Origin: JAKACA01 sp049510975
GTDB lineage: Bacteria; Actinomycetota; Acidimicrobiia; Acidimicrobiales; Bog-793
Direction: 5' to 3'
DNA: 64,000 nt
Assembly (NCBI GenBank): GCA_049510975.1
Contig: JBEKYM010000003.1
Span: 124,001-188,000 of the forward strand
Below, piece after piece: positions 41,095 to 49,435 of this stretch. Below the pieces are notes generated by a model, which saw nothing but the letters and a program-made list of their open reading frames with translations, was not told where the DNA came from and did not search any database. Positions within the stretch are counted from its first letter, which is position 1. Each line of letters opens with the position of its first letter. A program made the translations under genes and the position numbers.

Positions 41095-42336
41095 ATGGAT
41101 CTGACTTACCCGCCCGAAGCCGAGGCGTTTCGCGTCGAAGTCCGCAGCTGGCTCGAGGAGAACCTGCCGCAAGGTTGGGGGCAACCGGGGTTCTCGATGA
41201 CGCCCGATCAACGTGCCTCGTTCAACAACGAGTGGACGAAGAAGCTGGCCGACGGCGGCTGGATCTGCGCCTCCTGGCCGAAGGAGTACGGCGGCCGCGG
41301 GCTCTCGATCATGGAGAGCGTCGTGCTCAACGAGGAGTTCGCCCGGGTGAACGCCCCCATGCGGGCGGACTTCTTCGGGGACACGCTCGTCGGCCCGACG
41401 ATCCTCAAGTGGGGCACCGAGGAGCAGAAGCAGTACTTCCTGCCGAAGATCCTCTCCGGTGAGATCTCGTGGTGCCAGGGCTTCTCCGAGCCAGACTCGG
41501 GGAGCGACCTCGCCTCCTTGAAGACGAGGGCCGAGCTCGACGGGGACGAGTGGGTCATCAACGGTCAAAAGGTGTGGACCACCCAGGCGCAGTACGCCGA
41601 CTACGTCTTCCTCATGGCGCGCACCGACCCGGAGCTCCCCAAGCACAAGGGCATCTCCTACCTGCTCGTCCCGATGCGGCAGGAGGGCATCGAGGTGCGC
41701 CCGATCGCCCAGATCGACGGGTCGGCCGAGTTCAACGAGGTCTTCTTCTCGAACGCCCGCTGCCCGAAGGACAACGTCGTCGGCGGTGTCAACAACGGTT
41801 GGGCCGTGGCCATGGACACGCTCGGCTTCGAGCGGGGCACGTCGGCGACGACCGGCTACCGCCGCTTCCAGAAGGAGCTCGACGCCATCATCGACGTCGC
41901 CAAGGCCAACGGCAAGATCAACGACCCGCTCGTGCGCCAGCGTCTGGCGCTGGCGTGGTCGAAGGTCAAGATCATGCAGATCAACGGGTTGCGAAGCCTG
42001 ACCTCGGCGCTGACGGGCGACCACTCGACGATCGCCCTCGGGGCCACCAACAAGATGTACTGGTCCGAGTACCACCGCGACACGATGGAACTGGCGATGG
42101 ACATCTTGGGCATGGAAGGCCAGGTCCTTCCCGTGCACGCCGGCGATGACGACGACGTCGAGTTCATGCCTGGCATCGGTGCGCGCCACCGGCGGCCTGG
42201 GTATGGGGTGAGCCCGCTGCAGGCGAGTTTCTTCTTCTCTCGTTCCGAGACGATCTGGGGAGGAACCGCACAGATCCAGCGAAACATCGTCGGCGAGCGC
42301 GTGCTCGGCCTGCCGAAGGAACCCAAGGCCGGCTGA
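41095..42336 (+). CDS. Acyl-CoA dehydrogenase (FadE type)
   Basis: This 413-residue flavoenzyme oxidises acyl-CoA thioesters to trans-2-enoyl-CoA. Motifs are WPKEYGGRGLS, the FAD-binding WCQGFSEPDSGSDLASLKT (acyl-CoA DH signature 1), WVINGQKVWTT, and the C-terminal SETIWGGTAQIQRNIVGERVLG. The catalytic Glu is not at the classical SCAD position (YWSEYHRD...), as is common in mycobacterial FadE proteins that work as heteromers on branched or sterol substrates. It is divergent from the MgtE-N/NRAMP operon and followed by a secreted-protein gene; the electron acceptor is presumably ETF. Confidence 0.92.
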   Translation: MDLTYPPEAEAFRVEVRSWLEENLPQGWGQPGFSMTPDQRASFNNEWTKKLADGGWICASWPKEYGGRGLSIMESVVLNEEFARVNAPMRADFFGDTLVGPTILKWGTEEQKQYFLPKILSGEISWCQGFSEPDSGSDLASLKTRAELDGDEWVINGQKVWTTQAQYADYVFLMARTDPELPKHKGISYLLVPMRQEGIEVRPIAQIDGSAEFNEVFFSNARCPKDNVVGGVNNGWAVAMDTLGFERGTSATTGYRRFQKELDAIIDVAKANGKINDPLVRQRLALAWSKVKIMQINGLRSLTSALTGDHSTIALGATNKMYWSEYHRDTMELAMDILGMEGQVLPVHAGDDDDVEFMPGIGARHRRPGYGVSPLQASFFFSRSETIWGGTAQIQRNIVGERVLGLPKEPKAG

Positions 42337-42455
42337 GCCCGGCGGCCGGCGCCGGCTACCTCTTCGGACTCGGATCAGGGCGGCGGCTAAGGACCGTCGT
42401 CGCAAAGGTGCCGGCGGTACGCTGCGAGCCTTGCTACCTCGCGGAGGCACCTGAC

Positions 42456-44552
42456 ATGCACGGCCCCACTCGGTCCTCGGGATCAACTCGCCGGCGCCGG
42501 TTGAGCGTGCCAGTGGTGCTGGCACTCGGGCTCGCCGCCGTCATGGCTGCGCCGGCGGCCGCGGCCGCTTCGCCTTCGACCGGTGCAGGCTCGGCCACCG
42601 TGACCTCGCCCTGGACGACGCAGGCGGCGCTCGGCACGACCTTCGTCCTGTCGAGCGTGGTGGCATGCGCCTCGTCCACCGACTGCTACGCCCTCGGGCG
42701 GACTGATGGGGAGGAGGCGGCCGGGTTTCTTGTGTCGAGCGACGCCGGGCAGGTCTGGTCGAGCGCGGCGATCGCCTCTGGTTCCACTGACTTCGACGTC
42801 ATGGCTTGCCCGGCGATCGCCACCTGTTACATCGCCGGGCCGGGTGGCGGCGGCACGATCATGGACAAGACGACGAACTCCGGCGCCAGCTGGGCCGCCG
42901 TCAAGGTGCCGGCGTCGGTCAGCATCGACGCCCTCACCTGCCGCACGGCCACGTGGTGTGTCGCCGGCGGCTTCTCCACGGCGAGCAACGAGTCGATCGT
43001 GACCACCAATGGCGGCGCCTCCTGGACGACGGCGGCGACCCCCGGGCAGGCGATTGGGACCATCTCCTGCCCGTCGACGAGCGTGTGCTACGCCGCCAGC
43101 GACGGCGGCTACTCGGTCGACGTCACGACCGACGGGGCCAGGGCATGGAAGGCCCTCACCCTTCCGAAGCTCACCGGGCTGCTCACCGGCATCGCTTGCA
43201 GGACGACGACCGGTTGCGTCGTCGTAGGTGCCAAGGAGGTCGGTGAGACGGCCGACCCCCTCGCCCTCGTGACGAGCGACAGCGGTGCGGCATGGAAAGC
43301 CGAACCGATGCCGTCGGGTTTGTCCATCCTCCTCGGGCTCGCCTGCCCGTCGACGGCCGTGTGCGTGACGATCAATACCTCCGCCTCCACCGGGGCGAGC
43401 TCGGCAGTGGTCACGACCGACGGCGGCGCCGCTTGGAAGGCGTATGCGCTCACGGTGGTGTCGAACGTGTTGTCGTTTCTCACTCCGACCGGCGGCGTCG
43501 TCGCTTGCCCGTCCACGTCGATCTGCGTCACGTCCGGGGCCACGGGCGCCGGCAACGACCGCACGATCTACTCGAGCACCGGCGGAGCGACGTGGCGGAC
43601 GGCGAGTTTGCCGGCGGGCGGTTTCGTGGACTCGATCGGGTGCTGGTCGGCGAACGCCTGTGTCGGGGCCGAGCTCACCAACTCCGGCCCGATGACGGAC
43701 GTGACAGGCAACGGCACGACCTGGAGCCCGGTCGCGCTCTCGGGCTACGTCGCCGTCGGTGACATCACCTGTTCGGCGTCCGAGACCTGCGTGGGAATCG
43801 GGGAGACGTCGGCGCTCAAGTTCGCTTTCGTGGAAACGACCGACGGCGGCACGAACTGGAGCACGCTTGCCACGTACTCCTTCGCCTTCGGCACCGACCC
43901 TCTGTCGCTCGCCTGCCCGTCGGCCGGCGTCTGCTACGCGACGTTCTCGGTTCCGAACGGCAGCGGTGACTCCACGGAGCTGGAGCACTCGACCGACGGG
44001 GGCACGAGCTGGTCGTCGATCACGATCCCGAAGGGAGTCGTCGCCACGGGATTCGGGACGGTGACGTGCCCGACCACGGCAGACTGCACGCTCTCGGCCG
44101 CCAACGGATCGGTCGAGTACACGACGAACTCGGGCGGGACGTGGGCGACGGCCGTGCTCCCGACCGGCTTCGGCCAAGCCGGACCGATGTCCTGCGGGTC
44201 GGCGACGACGTGTGTGACGTTTGCCGACGGCAGCGCCTCGACGGTCTCGACCATCGTCTCCACCGACGCCGGCGCCCGTTGGACGACGGCGGCGAGCCTC
44301 CCGTCAGACTTCAACGGGAAGGCGATCGTCTGCACGGGGGCGGCCGACTGCGAGCTGCTCGGCTCCTCCGGCACCGGAGCGCCACTGAGCTACTCGACGT
44401 CCACGACGGCCGCGTCGTGGACATTGCAGCCGGCGCCGGCCCGGCTCGGCTCCGCCGGCCAATGGAACAGCCTCGCCTGCCCGGCCGTCGGGCGTTGTGA
44501 GGCGTCGGCCGTCGGGCCTGCCGGTGCCGGTTACGTGTTCGGCCTGGGGTGA
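42456..44552 (+). CDS. Secreted 14-module cysteine-pair repeat protein (Ycf48/BNR-like)
   Basis: This 698-residue protein has a signal peptide (VPVVLALGLAAVMAAPAAAA, about residues 17-37). It is followed by 14 modules, each with a cysteine pair of the form xxC-x6-C and an Asp-box-like strand (TTDGGxxW and variants: TTNGGASW, SSDAGQVW, TSDSGAAW). It is the same architecture as the protein at 9838, down to the module number, but diverged in sequence. The chain starts with SPWTTQ and ends with AGYVFGLG, consistent with ring closure. ATG 42456 is supported by GGAGG eight bases upstream. The function is unknown; it is secreted or surface-bound. Confidence 0.85.
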   Translation: MHGPTRSSGSTRRRRLSVPVVLALGLAAVMAAPAAAAASPSTGAGSATVTSPWTTQAALGTTFVLSSVVACASSTDCYALGRTDGEEAAGFLVSSDAGQVWSSAAIASGSTDFDVMACPAIATCYIAGPGGGGTIMDKTTNSGASWAAVKVPASVSIDALTCRTATWCVAGGFSTASNESIVTTNGGASWTTAATPGQAIGTISCPSTSVCYAASDGGYSVDVTTDGARAWKALTLPKLTGLLTGIACRTTTGCVVVGAKEVGETADPLALVTSDSGAAWKAEPMPSGLSILLGLACPSTAVCVTINTSASTGASSAVVTTDGGAAWKAYALTVVSNVLSFLTPTGGVVACPSTSICVTSGATGAGNDRTIYSSTGGATWRTASLPAGGFVDSIGCWSANACVGAELTNSGPMTDVTGNGTTWSPVALSGYVAVGDITCSASETCVGIGETSALKFAFVETTDGGTNWSTLATYSFAFGTDPLSLACPSAGVCYATFSVPNGSGDSTELEHSTDGGTSWSSITIPKGVVATGFGTVTCPTTADCTLSAANGSVEYTTNSGGTWATAVLPTGFGQAGPMSCGSATTCVTFADGSASTVSTIVSTDAGARWTTAASLPSDFNGKAIVCTGAADCELLGSSGTGAPLSYSTSTTAASWTLQPAPARLGSAGQWNSLACPAVGRCEASAVGPAGAGYVFGLG

Positions 44553-44572
44553 GCGCCGGACCCCTGCCGGCG

Positions 44573-44725
44573 TCACGGCTCCCAGTAGACCTCGACGACA
44601 TAGCCGTCGGGGAACTCCCGCCGGCCGCGGTCGAAGCCGAACCACCGTCGGTAGAACGCCACCGACCGCTCCGGGTCGGCGACGGTGAGATTGAGGTGCA
44701 CGGGCACGAGGCGAACGCTACTCAC
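44573..44725 (-). pseudogene. Shortened VOC/glyoxalase-like gene (internal deletion)
   Basis: This 50-codon frame reads VPVHLNLTVADPERSVAFYR then RWFGFDR, the start of a vicinal-oxygen-chelate domain. It then jumps within a few residues to FPDGYVVEVYWEP, the end of the same type of domain. A normal VOC domain has about 60-70 more residues between these parts. It therefore looks like an in-frame deletion relic, although a tiny protein cannot be excluded. It starts at GTG, divergent from the aldo/keto reductase gene. Confidence 0.6.
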
Positions 44726-44750
44726 GAGCACCGCCGGCGCCTCGCGACCC

Positions 44751-44756
44751 TAAGGT
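44751..44756 (+). promoter_or_regulatory. -10 hexamer TAAGGT of the aldo/keto reductase
   Basis: TAAGGT ends six bases before ATG 44763, the same layout as pepN. Confidence 0.5.
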
Positions 44757-44762
44757 GACGCC

Positions 44763-45821
44763 ATGCGCTACAGGACCCTCGGAAGCACCGGAATCCAAGT
44801 CAGCCCGTACTGCCTCGGAGCCATGATGTTCGGCGGGTGGGCGAACGCCGACCAGGACGAAGGCGTGCGGATCATCCGGCGTGGGCTCGACGCCGGCATC
44901 AACTTCGTCGACACGGCCGACGTGTACTCCCGCGGCGACTCCGAGGAGATCGTCGGCAAGGCATTGAAGGGCCGGCGCGACTCGGTCGTGCTCGCCACGA
45001 AGGTGCACGGCCAGATGGGCGACGACCCGCACGACCCGAACCAGCAGGGCAACAGCCGGCGCTGGATCATCCATGAAGTCGAGCAGTCGCTGCGCCGTCT
45101 CGACACGGACTACATCGACCTCTACCAGATCCACCGGCCGGATCCCCGCACCGACATCGAAGAAACCCTCTCCGCCCTCTCCGACCTCGTCCACGCCGGC
45201 AAGGTCCGCGTCATCGGGTCCTCGACGTTCCCGGCCGAGCAGATCGTGGAGGCGCAGTGGGCGGCCGAGCGGCGCGGCTTCGAGCGCTTCCGGTGCGAGC
45301 AGCCGCCTTACTCGCTGTTCACGCGCGGCATCGAGGCTGCCGTCCTGCCCACCTGCGAGCGCTACGGCATGGGCGTGATCACCTGGAGCCCGCTCGGCGG
45401 CGGCTGGCTGACGGGGCGGTACCGCCGGGGCAAGGAGATCGACATGACGACGGGACGGGCGTCCCGGCTGCCCCAGCGCTTCGACCCCAACCTGCCCGAG
45501 AACCAGCGCAAGCTCGACCTCGTCGAGGAGCTGGAAGCGGTCGCCAAGGACGCCGGCATCTCCCTCACCCACCTCGCCATCGCGTTCGTCATCGCCCACC
45601 CAGCCGTGACGGCCGCCATCATCGGGCCTCGGACGATGGACCAGCTCGACGGCCTGCTGGCCGGCGTCGACGTCAAGCTCGACGATGCCACCCTCGACCG
45701 GATCGACGAGCTCGTCAAGCCCGGCCGGAACGTCAACGCCGCCGACGGCGGCTTGGAGCAGCCGGCCCTGACGCACGCCTGGCGCCGGCGCCGTCCCGCC
45801 GGCCTGCGTAGCGCCAGCTGA
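44763..45821 (+). CDS. Aldo/keto reductase
   Basis: This 352-residue NADPH-dependent reductase has a TIM-barrel with the catalytic tetrad Asp50, Tyr55, Lys80 and His124 (NFVDTADVYS, LATKVHG, YQIHRPDP). It also has the AKR cofactor region ITWSPLGGGWLTGRY and AAIIGPRTMDQLDG. It is closest to the YajO/YghZ-like AKR group that reduces aldehydes. The C-terminal 25 residues are basic and unconserved. The leaderless start is supported by TAAGGT six bases upstream. Confidence 0.92.
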   Translation: MRYRTLGSTGIQVSPYCLGAMMFGGWANADQDEGVRIIRRGLDAGINFVDTADVYSRGDSEEIVGKALKGRRDSVVLATKVHGQMGDDPHDPNQQGNSRRWIIHEVEQSLRRLDTDYIDLYQIHRPDPRTDIEETLSALSDLVHAGKVRVIGSSTFPAEQIVEAQWAAERRGFERFRCEQPPYSLFTRGIEAAVLPTCERYGMGVITWSPLGGGWLTGRYRRGKEIDMTTGRASRLPQRFDPNLPENQRKLDLVEELEAVAKDAGISLTHLAIAFVIAHPAVTAAIIGPRTMDQLDGLLAGVDVKLDDATLDRIDELVKPGRNVNAADGGLEQPALTHAWRRRRPAGLRSAS

Positions 45822-45890
45822 CCGCCGGCGTCGCTGGTTCGCCCAACACCGGACCGAGCGCGAGAATCGCCACGACTCGAGGAGGGTCCG

Positions 45891-47726
45891 ATGCTTCCTG
45901 ACTACGCCGGCTACGAGCAGGCGATCGGTCTCGACTGGTATGCCGCCGACCCGAACCTGCGCCTGCTGCTCGACCGCCTGCTGCCGGAGGCCGACGACCG
46001 CACCTTCGCCGAGGAGGTCGTGTCGCGCTACGGCAAGCTCGTCGGCGGGACGGTGGCCGCCAACGCCGAGCGCAGCGACAAGCACGGCCCGGTGCTCGTC
46101 CGCTACGACCGCTGGGGCAACGACGTCGGGCTCGTCGAGCACAGCGACAGCTGGTTGGAGAACAAGGCGGAGTTGATCCGGGCGGGTTTTGCCGGGGGGT
46201 TGCAGGCACACGCGGGGCGAAGCGTGCCGGCGGTCGTCACCGCCGCCATCTCCTACCTCGTGTCCCAGGCCGAGACGGCCGCCTACTGCGCCCTCGGGAT
46301 GACGAGCGGCGCCGCCGACATCGTGGAACGGTACGCCCCCCTCTCGGTCCGCGGCGACGTCCTCGGCCGCCTCACGTCCCTCGACCCCGACGAGTCGTGG
46401 GAAGGCGGCATGTTCCTCACCGAACGTCAGGGCGGCAGCGACGTCGGCGCCAACACGACGCGGGCCACCCAGGACGGCGACGAGTGGCGGCTGTTCGGCG
46501 ACAAGCACTTCTGTTCGAACGTCGATGCGGACGTCTTCATCGTGCTCGCCCGCCCGGACGGGGCGCCTTCGGGCAGCCGTGGGCTCGCCACGTTCATCAT
46601 GCCGAGGCGGCTGAGCGACGGAACCGACAACGGCTTCCACGTCAAGCGACTCAAGCCGAAGCTCGGCACCGTCGCCGTCCCCACCGGCGAAGTCACCCTC
46701 GACGGCGCTGTTGCCTGGCTGGCCGGCAGCGAGCCGAAGGCAGCAGCCGCCAACGGCAACGGCAACGGCAACGGCGAGAGCCACGACGCCGCCCGTGACG
46801 GCAAGGGACTCAACCGGATGATGGAGATGGTGAACGGGAGCCGCTTCGGGGTGGCGCTCATGAGCCTCGGCATCCATCGGCGCTCGTGGTTGGAGGCGGC
46901 GATCTATGCCGCCCAGCGCCAGCAGTTCGGCAACCGCATCGACTCCTACCCGCTCGTTCGCGAAACCCTCGTCGACCTCCTCACCGACCTCGAAGCCGGC
47001 ATGACCCTCAGCTTCGAGTGCGCCGCCGCCAACCGCACCGCCCCCACGCCGGAGGAGGGCGCCATGCTGCGGCGGATCGCCATCCCGCTCGCCAAGCTGC
47101 GCGCCTGCCGGGTCGGCCTCGAATCCACCATGCACGCCCTCGAGGTGTTCGGCGGCAACGGCTACATGGAGGACTGGCCCGTCGCCCGCCAGCTGCGGGA
47201 CGCCCAGTGCCACACGATCTGGGAGGGCACGGAGAACATCTGCTGCTTGGACGTGCGCCGGGCCATGCGTGCGGACAACGCCGACGAAGCCGTCGTGCGC
47301 CGGATCGACCGTGCGCTCGAGGCTGGCGCCGGCGCCCCAGGCAGCAAGGGCGTGCTGGATGCTCCGCTTGCTGTCGTGCGTGCCGCCCGTGACGAACTGG
47401 CCGAGGCCGCCCGCTACCTGCGTTCGGCGCCGGACGACCTGGCGTTGCTGCAGCTGCGGCGTTTCTCCTCTTTCATGGCCGACACCCTGGAGGGGGCGCT
47501 GCTGTGCGAGGAGGCCGCTTGGTCGCTCGGGCGTGACGGCGACGCCCGCAAGGCCGTCATCGCCCGGCGCTTCGCCGCCCGCCGGCTCACGAGCCAGCCG
47601 CTCCACGGGATCACGAGTACCGACCGCAGTGTCATCGACCTGTTCGAGCCGCTCGTCCGCTACGGCCAGATCGACCCGTCCGATGCGCTGGCGGCCGCCG
47701 GCAGCTCAGTGGTCGCTTCGGCCTGA
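45891..47726 (+). CDS. Large acyl-CoA dehydrogenase (AidB/FadE-like)
   Basis: This 611-residue flavoenzyme is of the long acyl-CoA dehydrogenase/AidB type. It has GGMFLTERQGGSDVGANTTR (FAD-binding signature), WRLFGDKHFCSN, GRTx-type region FGNRIDSYPLVRETLVDL, and EVFGGNGYMEDWPVARQLRD followed by IWEGTENI. A Gly/Asn repeat (NGNGNGNG, about residue 287) encoded by AACGGC units interrupts a loop. The C-terminal 150 residues form an extra helical domain as in AidB. A strong GAGGAGG precedes ATG 45891. The substrate is unknown; fatty or branched acyl-CoA is likely. Confidence 0.88.
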   Translation: MLPDYAGYEQAIGLDWYAADPNLRLLLDRLLPEADDRTFAEEVVSRYGKLVGGTVAANAERSDKHGPVLVRYDRWGNDVGLVEHSDSWLENKAELIRAGFAGGLQAHAGRSVPAVVTAAISYLVSQAETAAYCALGMTSGAADIVERYAPLSVRGDVLGRLTSLDPDESWEGGMFLTERQGGSDVGANTTRATQDGDEWRLFGDKHFCSNVDADVFIVLARPDGAPSGSRGLATFIMPRRLSDGTDNGFHVKRLKPKLGTVAVPTGEVTLDGAVAWLAGSEPKAAAANGNGNGNGESHDAARDGKGLNRMMEMVNGSRFGVALMSLGIHRRSWLEAAIYAAQRQQFGNRIDSYPLVRETLVDLLTDLEAGMTLSFECAAANRTAPTPEEGAMLRRIAIPLAKLRACRVGLESTMHALEVFGGNGYMEDWPVARQLRDAQCHTIWEGTENICCLDVRRAMRADNADEAVVRRIDRALEAGAGAPGSKGVLDAPLAVVRAARDELAEAARYLRSAPDDLALLQLRRFSSFMADTLEGALLCEEAAWSLGRDGDARKAVIARRFAARRLTSQPLHGITSTDRSVIDLFEPLVRYGQIDPSDALAAAGSSVVASA

Positions 47727-47731
47727 GGAGT

Positions 47732-48001
47732 TTAGAGCCAGCGGCCCGGATCGGCCGGGTGCGACCTCGACGTCACCCGCCCCTGGGGGTGAGCTGCCGG
47801 GTGGGTGACGCGTGCCACGACGATGGGTGGACCGGAGCGGGACGGATGCGCCGGGCCGGAGGCGGGGCCGGTCGTGAGGACCGCCCCCGCCACGGCGGCC
47901 AAGAAGAGGCCGGCGACCAGGAAGACGGGCTTGCGAGATGGCCCCTCGACAATACGAGCCTGCTCAGACTGCCAATTCGGGCGCTGCGCGCGATGCCCCA
48001 T
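47732..48001 (-). CDS. Small single-pass membrane protein
   Basis: This 89-residue protein has a cytoplasmic basic N-terminus, one membrane helix (KPVFLVAGLFLAAVAGAVLT, about 24-43) and a polar Pro/His-rich tail outside. The function is unknown. The start is supported by GGGAGG six bases upstream. The gene is convergent with the large acyl-CoA dehydrogenase gene. Confidence 0.6.
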   Translation of the reverse strand: MGHRAQRPNWQSEQARIVEGPSRKPVFLVAGLFLAAVAGAVLTTGPASGPAHPSRSGPPIVVARVTHPAAHPQGRVTSRSHPADPGRWL

Positions 48002-48131
48002 CGTCGCCTCCCGTCCTGCCCAGCTAGCCCGGTCGGCCAGCCCTCAGAACATGAGACGCACGATCGAGGCATTTGGTTGCGACGAATTCGGAAAAATTTG
48101 CAGCCGGCCGCCGCCACTGCCCCCGACGGGC

Positions 48132-48527
48132 TCAGCCGTCGGCAACGTCCGAGCGCGGCACGTAGCCGCCACGTCCGAGCGAGGCGCTCTCGAACACGTC
48201 CATGGACTCGTCCACGCTGCCGCGCACTTCGGTGACCCAGCTCAATCGCTGCCGCATCAGCCGCTCGACCCCGCCCTGCAGCGTCAGGCCCGAGATGGCA
48301 CACGACCCGCAGGCGCCCTGCAGCTGGACCTCGACGATGCCGGCGTCGAAGTCGACGTCGGTCACGACGAGGTCACCGCCGTCTTCCTGCACGGCCGGCC
48401 GCATCAGTTCCATGAGCTGGTCGAGGCCGGCCTGACGAGCGGCACGCTCGGCGTCGTCGATGAGTACGGCGGCGACGGCGTCGTTCGTGGCGTTCTCGGT
48501 CGACTCGGTCGTCTCGGTATCGGACAC
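48132..48527 (-). CDS. NifU C-terminal domain iron-sulfur scaffold
   Basis: This 131-residue protein has a short acidic N-terminal tail and the Nfu domain: LMRPAVQEDGGDLVVTDVDF, then VQLQGACGSCAISGLTLQGG with the cluster-binding CxxC. Such proteins carry a bridging Fe-S cluster to target enzymes. GTG 48527 is chosen because TATCAT ends seven bases upstream, giving a leaderless start; the frame is open further upstream. Confidence 0.88.
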   Translation of the reverse strand: MSDTETTESTENATNDAVAAVLIDDAERAARQAGLDQLMELMRPAVQEDGGDLVVTDVDFDAGIVEVQLQGACGSCAISGLTLQGGVERLMRQRLSWVTEVRGSVDESMDVFESASLGRGGYVPRSDVADG

Positions 48528-48534
48528 CACATCA

Positions 48535-48567
48535 ATGATACGAACGTCGGACGCGGGGCCGTACAGT
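48535..48567. promoter_or_regulatory. Divergent leaderless promoter pair
   Basis: TATCAT on the minus strand (48535-48540) ends seven bases before the NifU-type GTG 48527. TACAGT on the plus strand (48562-48567) ends six bases before GTG 48574. The two hexamers are only 21 bases apart, making a very compact divergent promoter. Confidence 0.55.
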
Positions 48568-48573
48568 GCTCCC

Positions 48574-49422
48574 GTGCAACTCGTTGTCATGGCAGCAGGT
48601 CACGGTCGTCGTTTTGGCGGGTTGAAGCAACTGGCGCCGGTCGGCCCGAACGGTGAGGCCCTCATGGACTACACCGCCAGGGACGCCCTCGCCGCCGGCT
48701 TCGACCATGCCGTCGTCGTGGTGCGGGACGAGGTGCGCGACGAGCTGCTCGATCACATCGCCGCCTACTGGCCGCCCGAGCTCCGGGTGACGCCGATCAC
48801 CCAAGGCCCGATCGCGGGCACGGCCCAGGCCGTCGCCTCCACCGACGTGGTCGTGGACGGCTCCTTCGGCGTGGTGAACGCCGACGACCTCTACGGCGCC
48901 GCCGCCATGATCACATTGGCGGCCGAAGTGCTCAGCCTCGGCCCGGACGAGCACGTCATCGTGGGCTACCGCCTCGACCAGACGGTGCTCACGGACGCTC
49001 CCGTCACCCGCGGCGTGTGCATCACCACCCCCGACGGCTACCTCGACGTCGTTCAGGAACAGAACGTGGAGCGGGCTCCCGGCGGCGGCTTTTCGGGCAA
49101 GCCGATCCGCGCCCGCGACTCGGACCCGGCCCACCGCTTGAGCGGTGAGGAGGTGGTGTCCATGAACCTGTGGGGTTTCTCGGAGGGGATATTCGACGAC
49201 CTCGGGCGCGCCATCGCCCGCTTCGACCCGGCGACCGCCCCTCACAGCGAGGGCAAGCCTCCCGAGCTGCTCCTGCCCGACGTCGTCGCCCATCTCGTCG
49301 CCACCGATCTCGCCCGCGTGCGTGTGGTCGAGACGACGGGGCGCTGCATCGGCTTGACCCACCCCGACGACCTCCCCCTCGTTCGCAAGATCGTGGAGAG
49401 CGAGCGCGGCGGGCTCAACTAG
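48574..49422 (+). CDS. Nucleotidyltransferase family protein (NTP_transferase)
   Basis: This 282-residue protein has the glycosyl-nucleotidyltransferase fold: QLVVMAAGHGRRFGGLKQLA (G-x-G-x-R-x-G loop), MDYTARDAL, VVNADDLYGAAA with the metal-binding Asp pair, and VSMNLWGFSEGIF later. It probably activates a sugar 1-phosphate to an NDP-sugar or makes a similar phosphodiester. There is no LbH repeat tail, and the partner is unknown. GTG 48574 is fixed by TACAGT six bases upstream. It is convergent with the NMO gene, 13 bases between stops. Confidence 0.85.
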   Translation: MQLVVMAAGHGRRFGGLKQLAPVGPNGEALMDYTARDALAAGFDHAVVVVRDEVRDELLDHIAAYWPPELRVTPITQGPIAGTAQAVASTDVVVDGSFGVVNADDLYGAAAMITLAAEVLSLGPDEHVIVGYRLDQTVLTDAPVTRGVCITTPDGYLDVVQEQNVERAPGGGFSGKPIRARDSDPAHRLSGEEVVSMNLWGFSEGIFDDLGRAIARFDPATAPHSEGKPPELLLPDVVAHLVATDLARVRVVETTGRCIGLTHPDDLPLVRKIVESERGGLN

Positions 49423-49435
49423 CCCGAGCGGGCCC

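Noticed and set aside
44718..47606. A 962-codon minus-strand open frame
   Set aside because: It runs antisense to the aldo/keto reductase and acyl-CoA dehydrogenase genes and has no recognisable domain.
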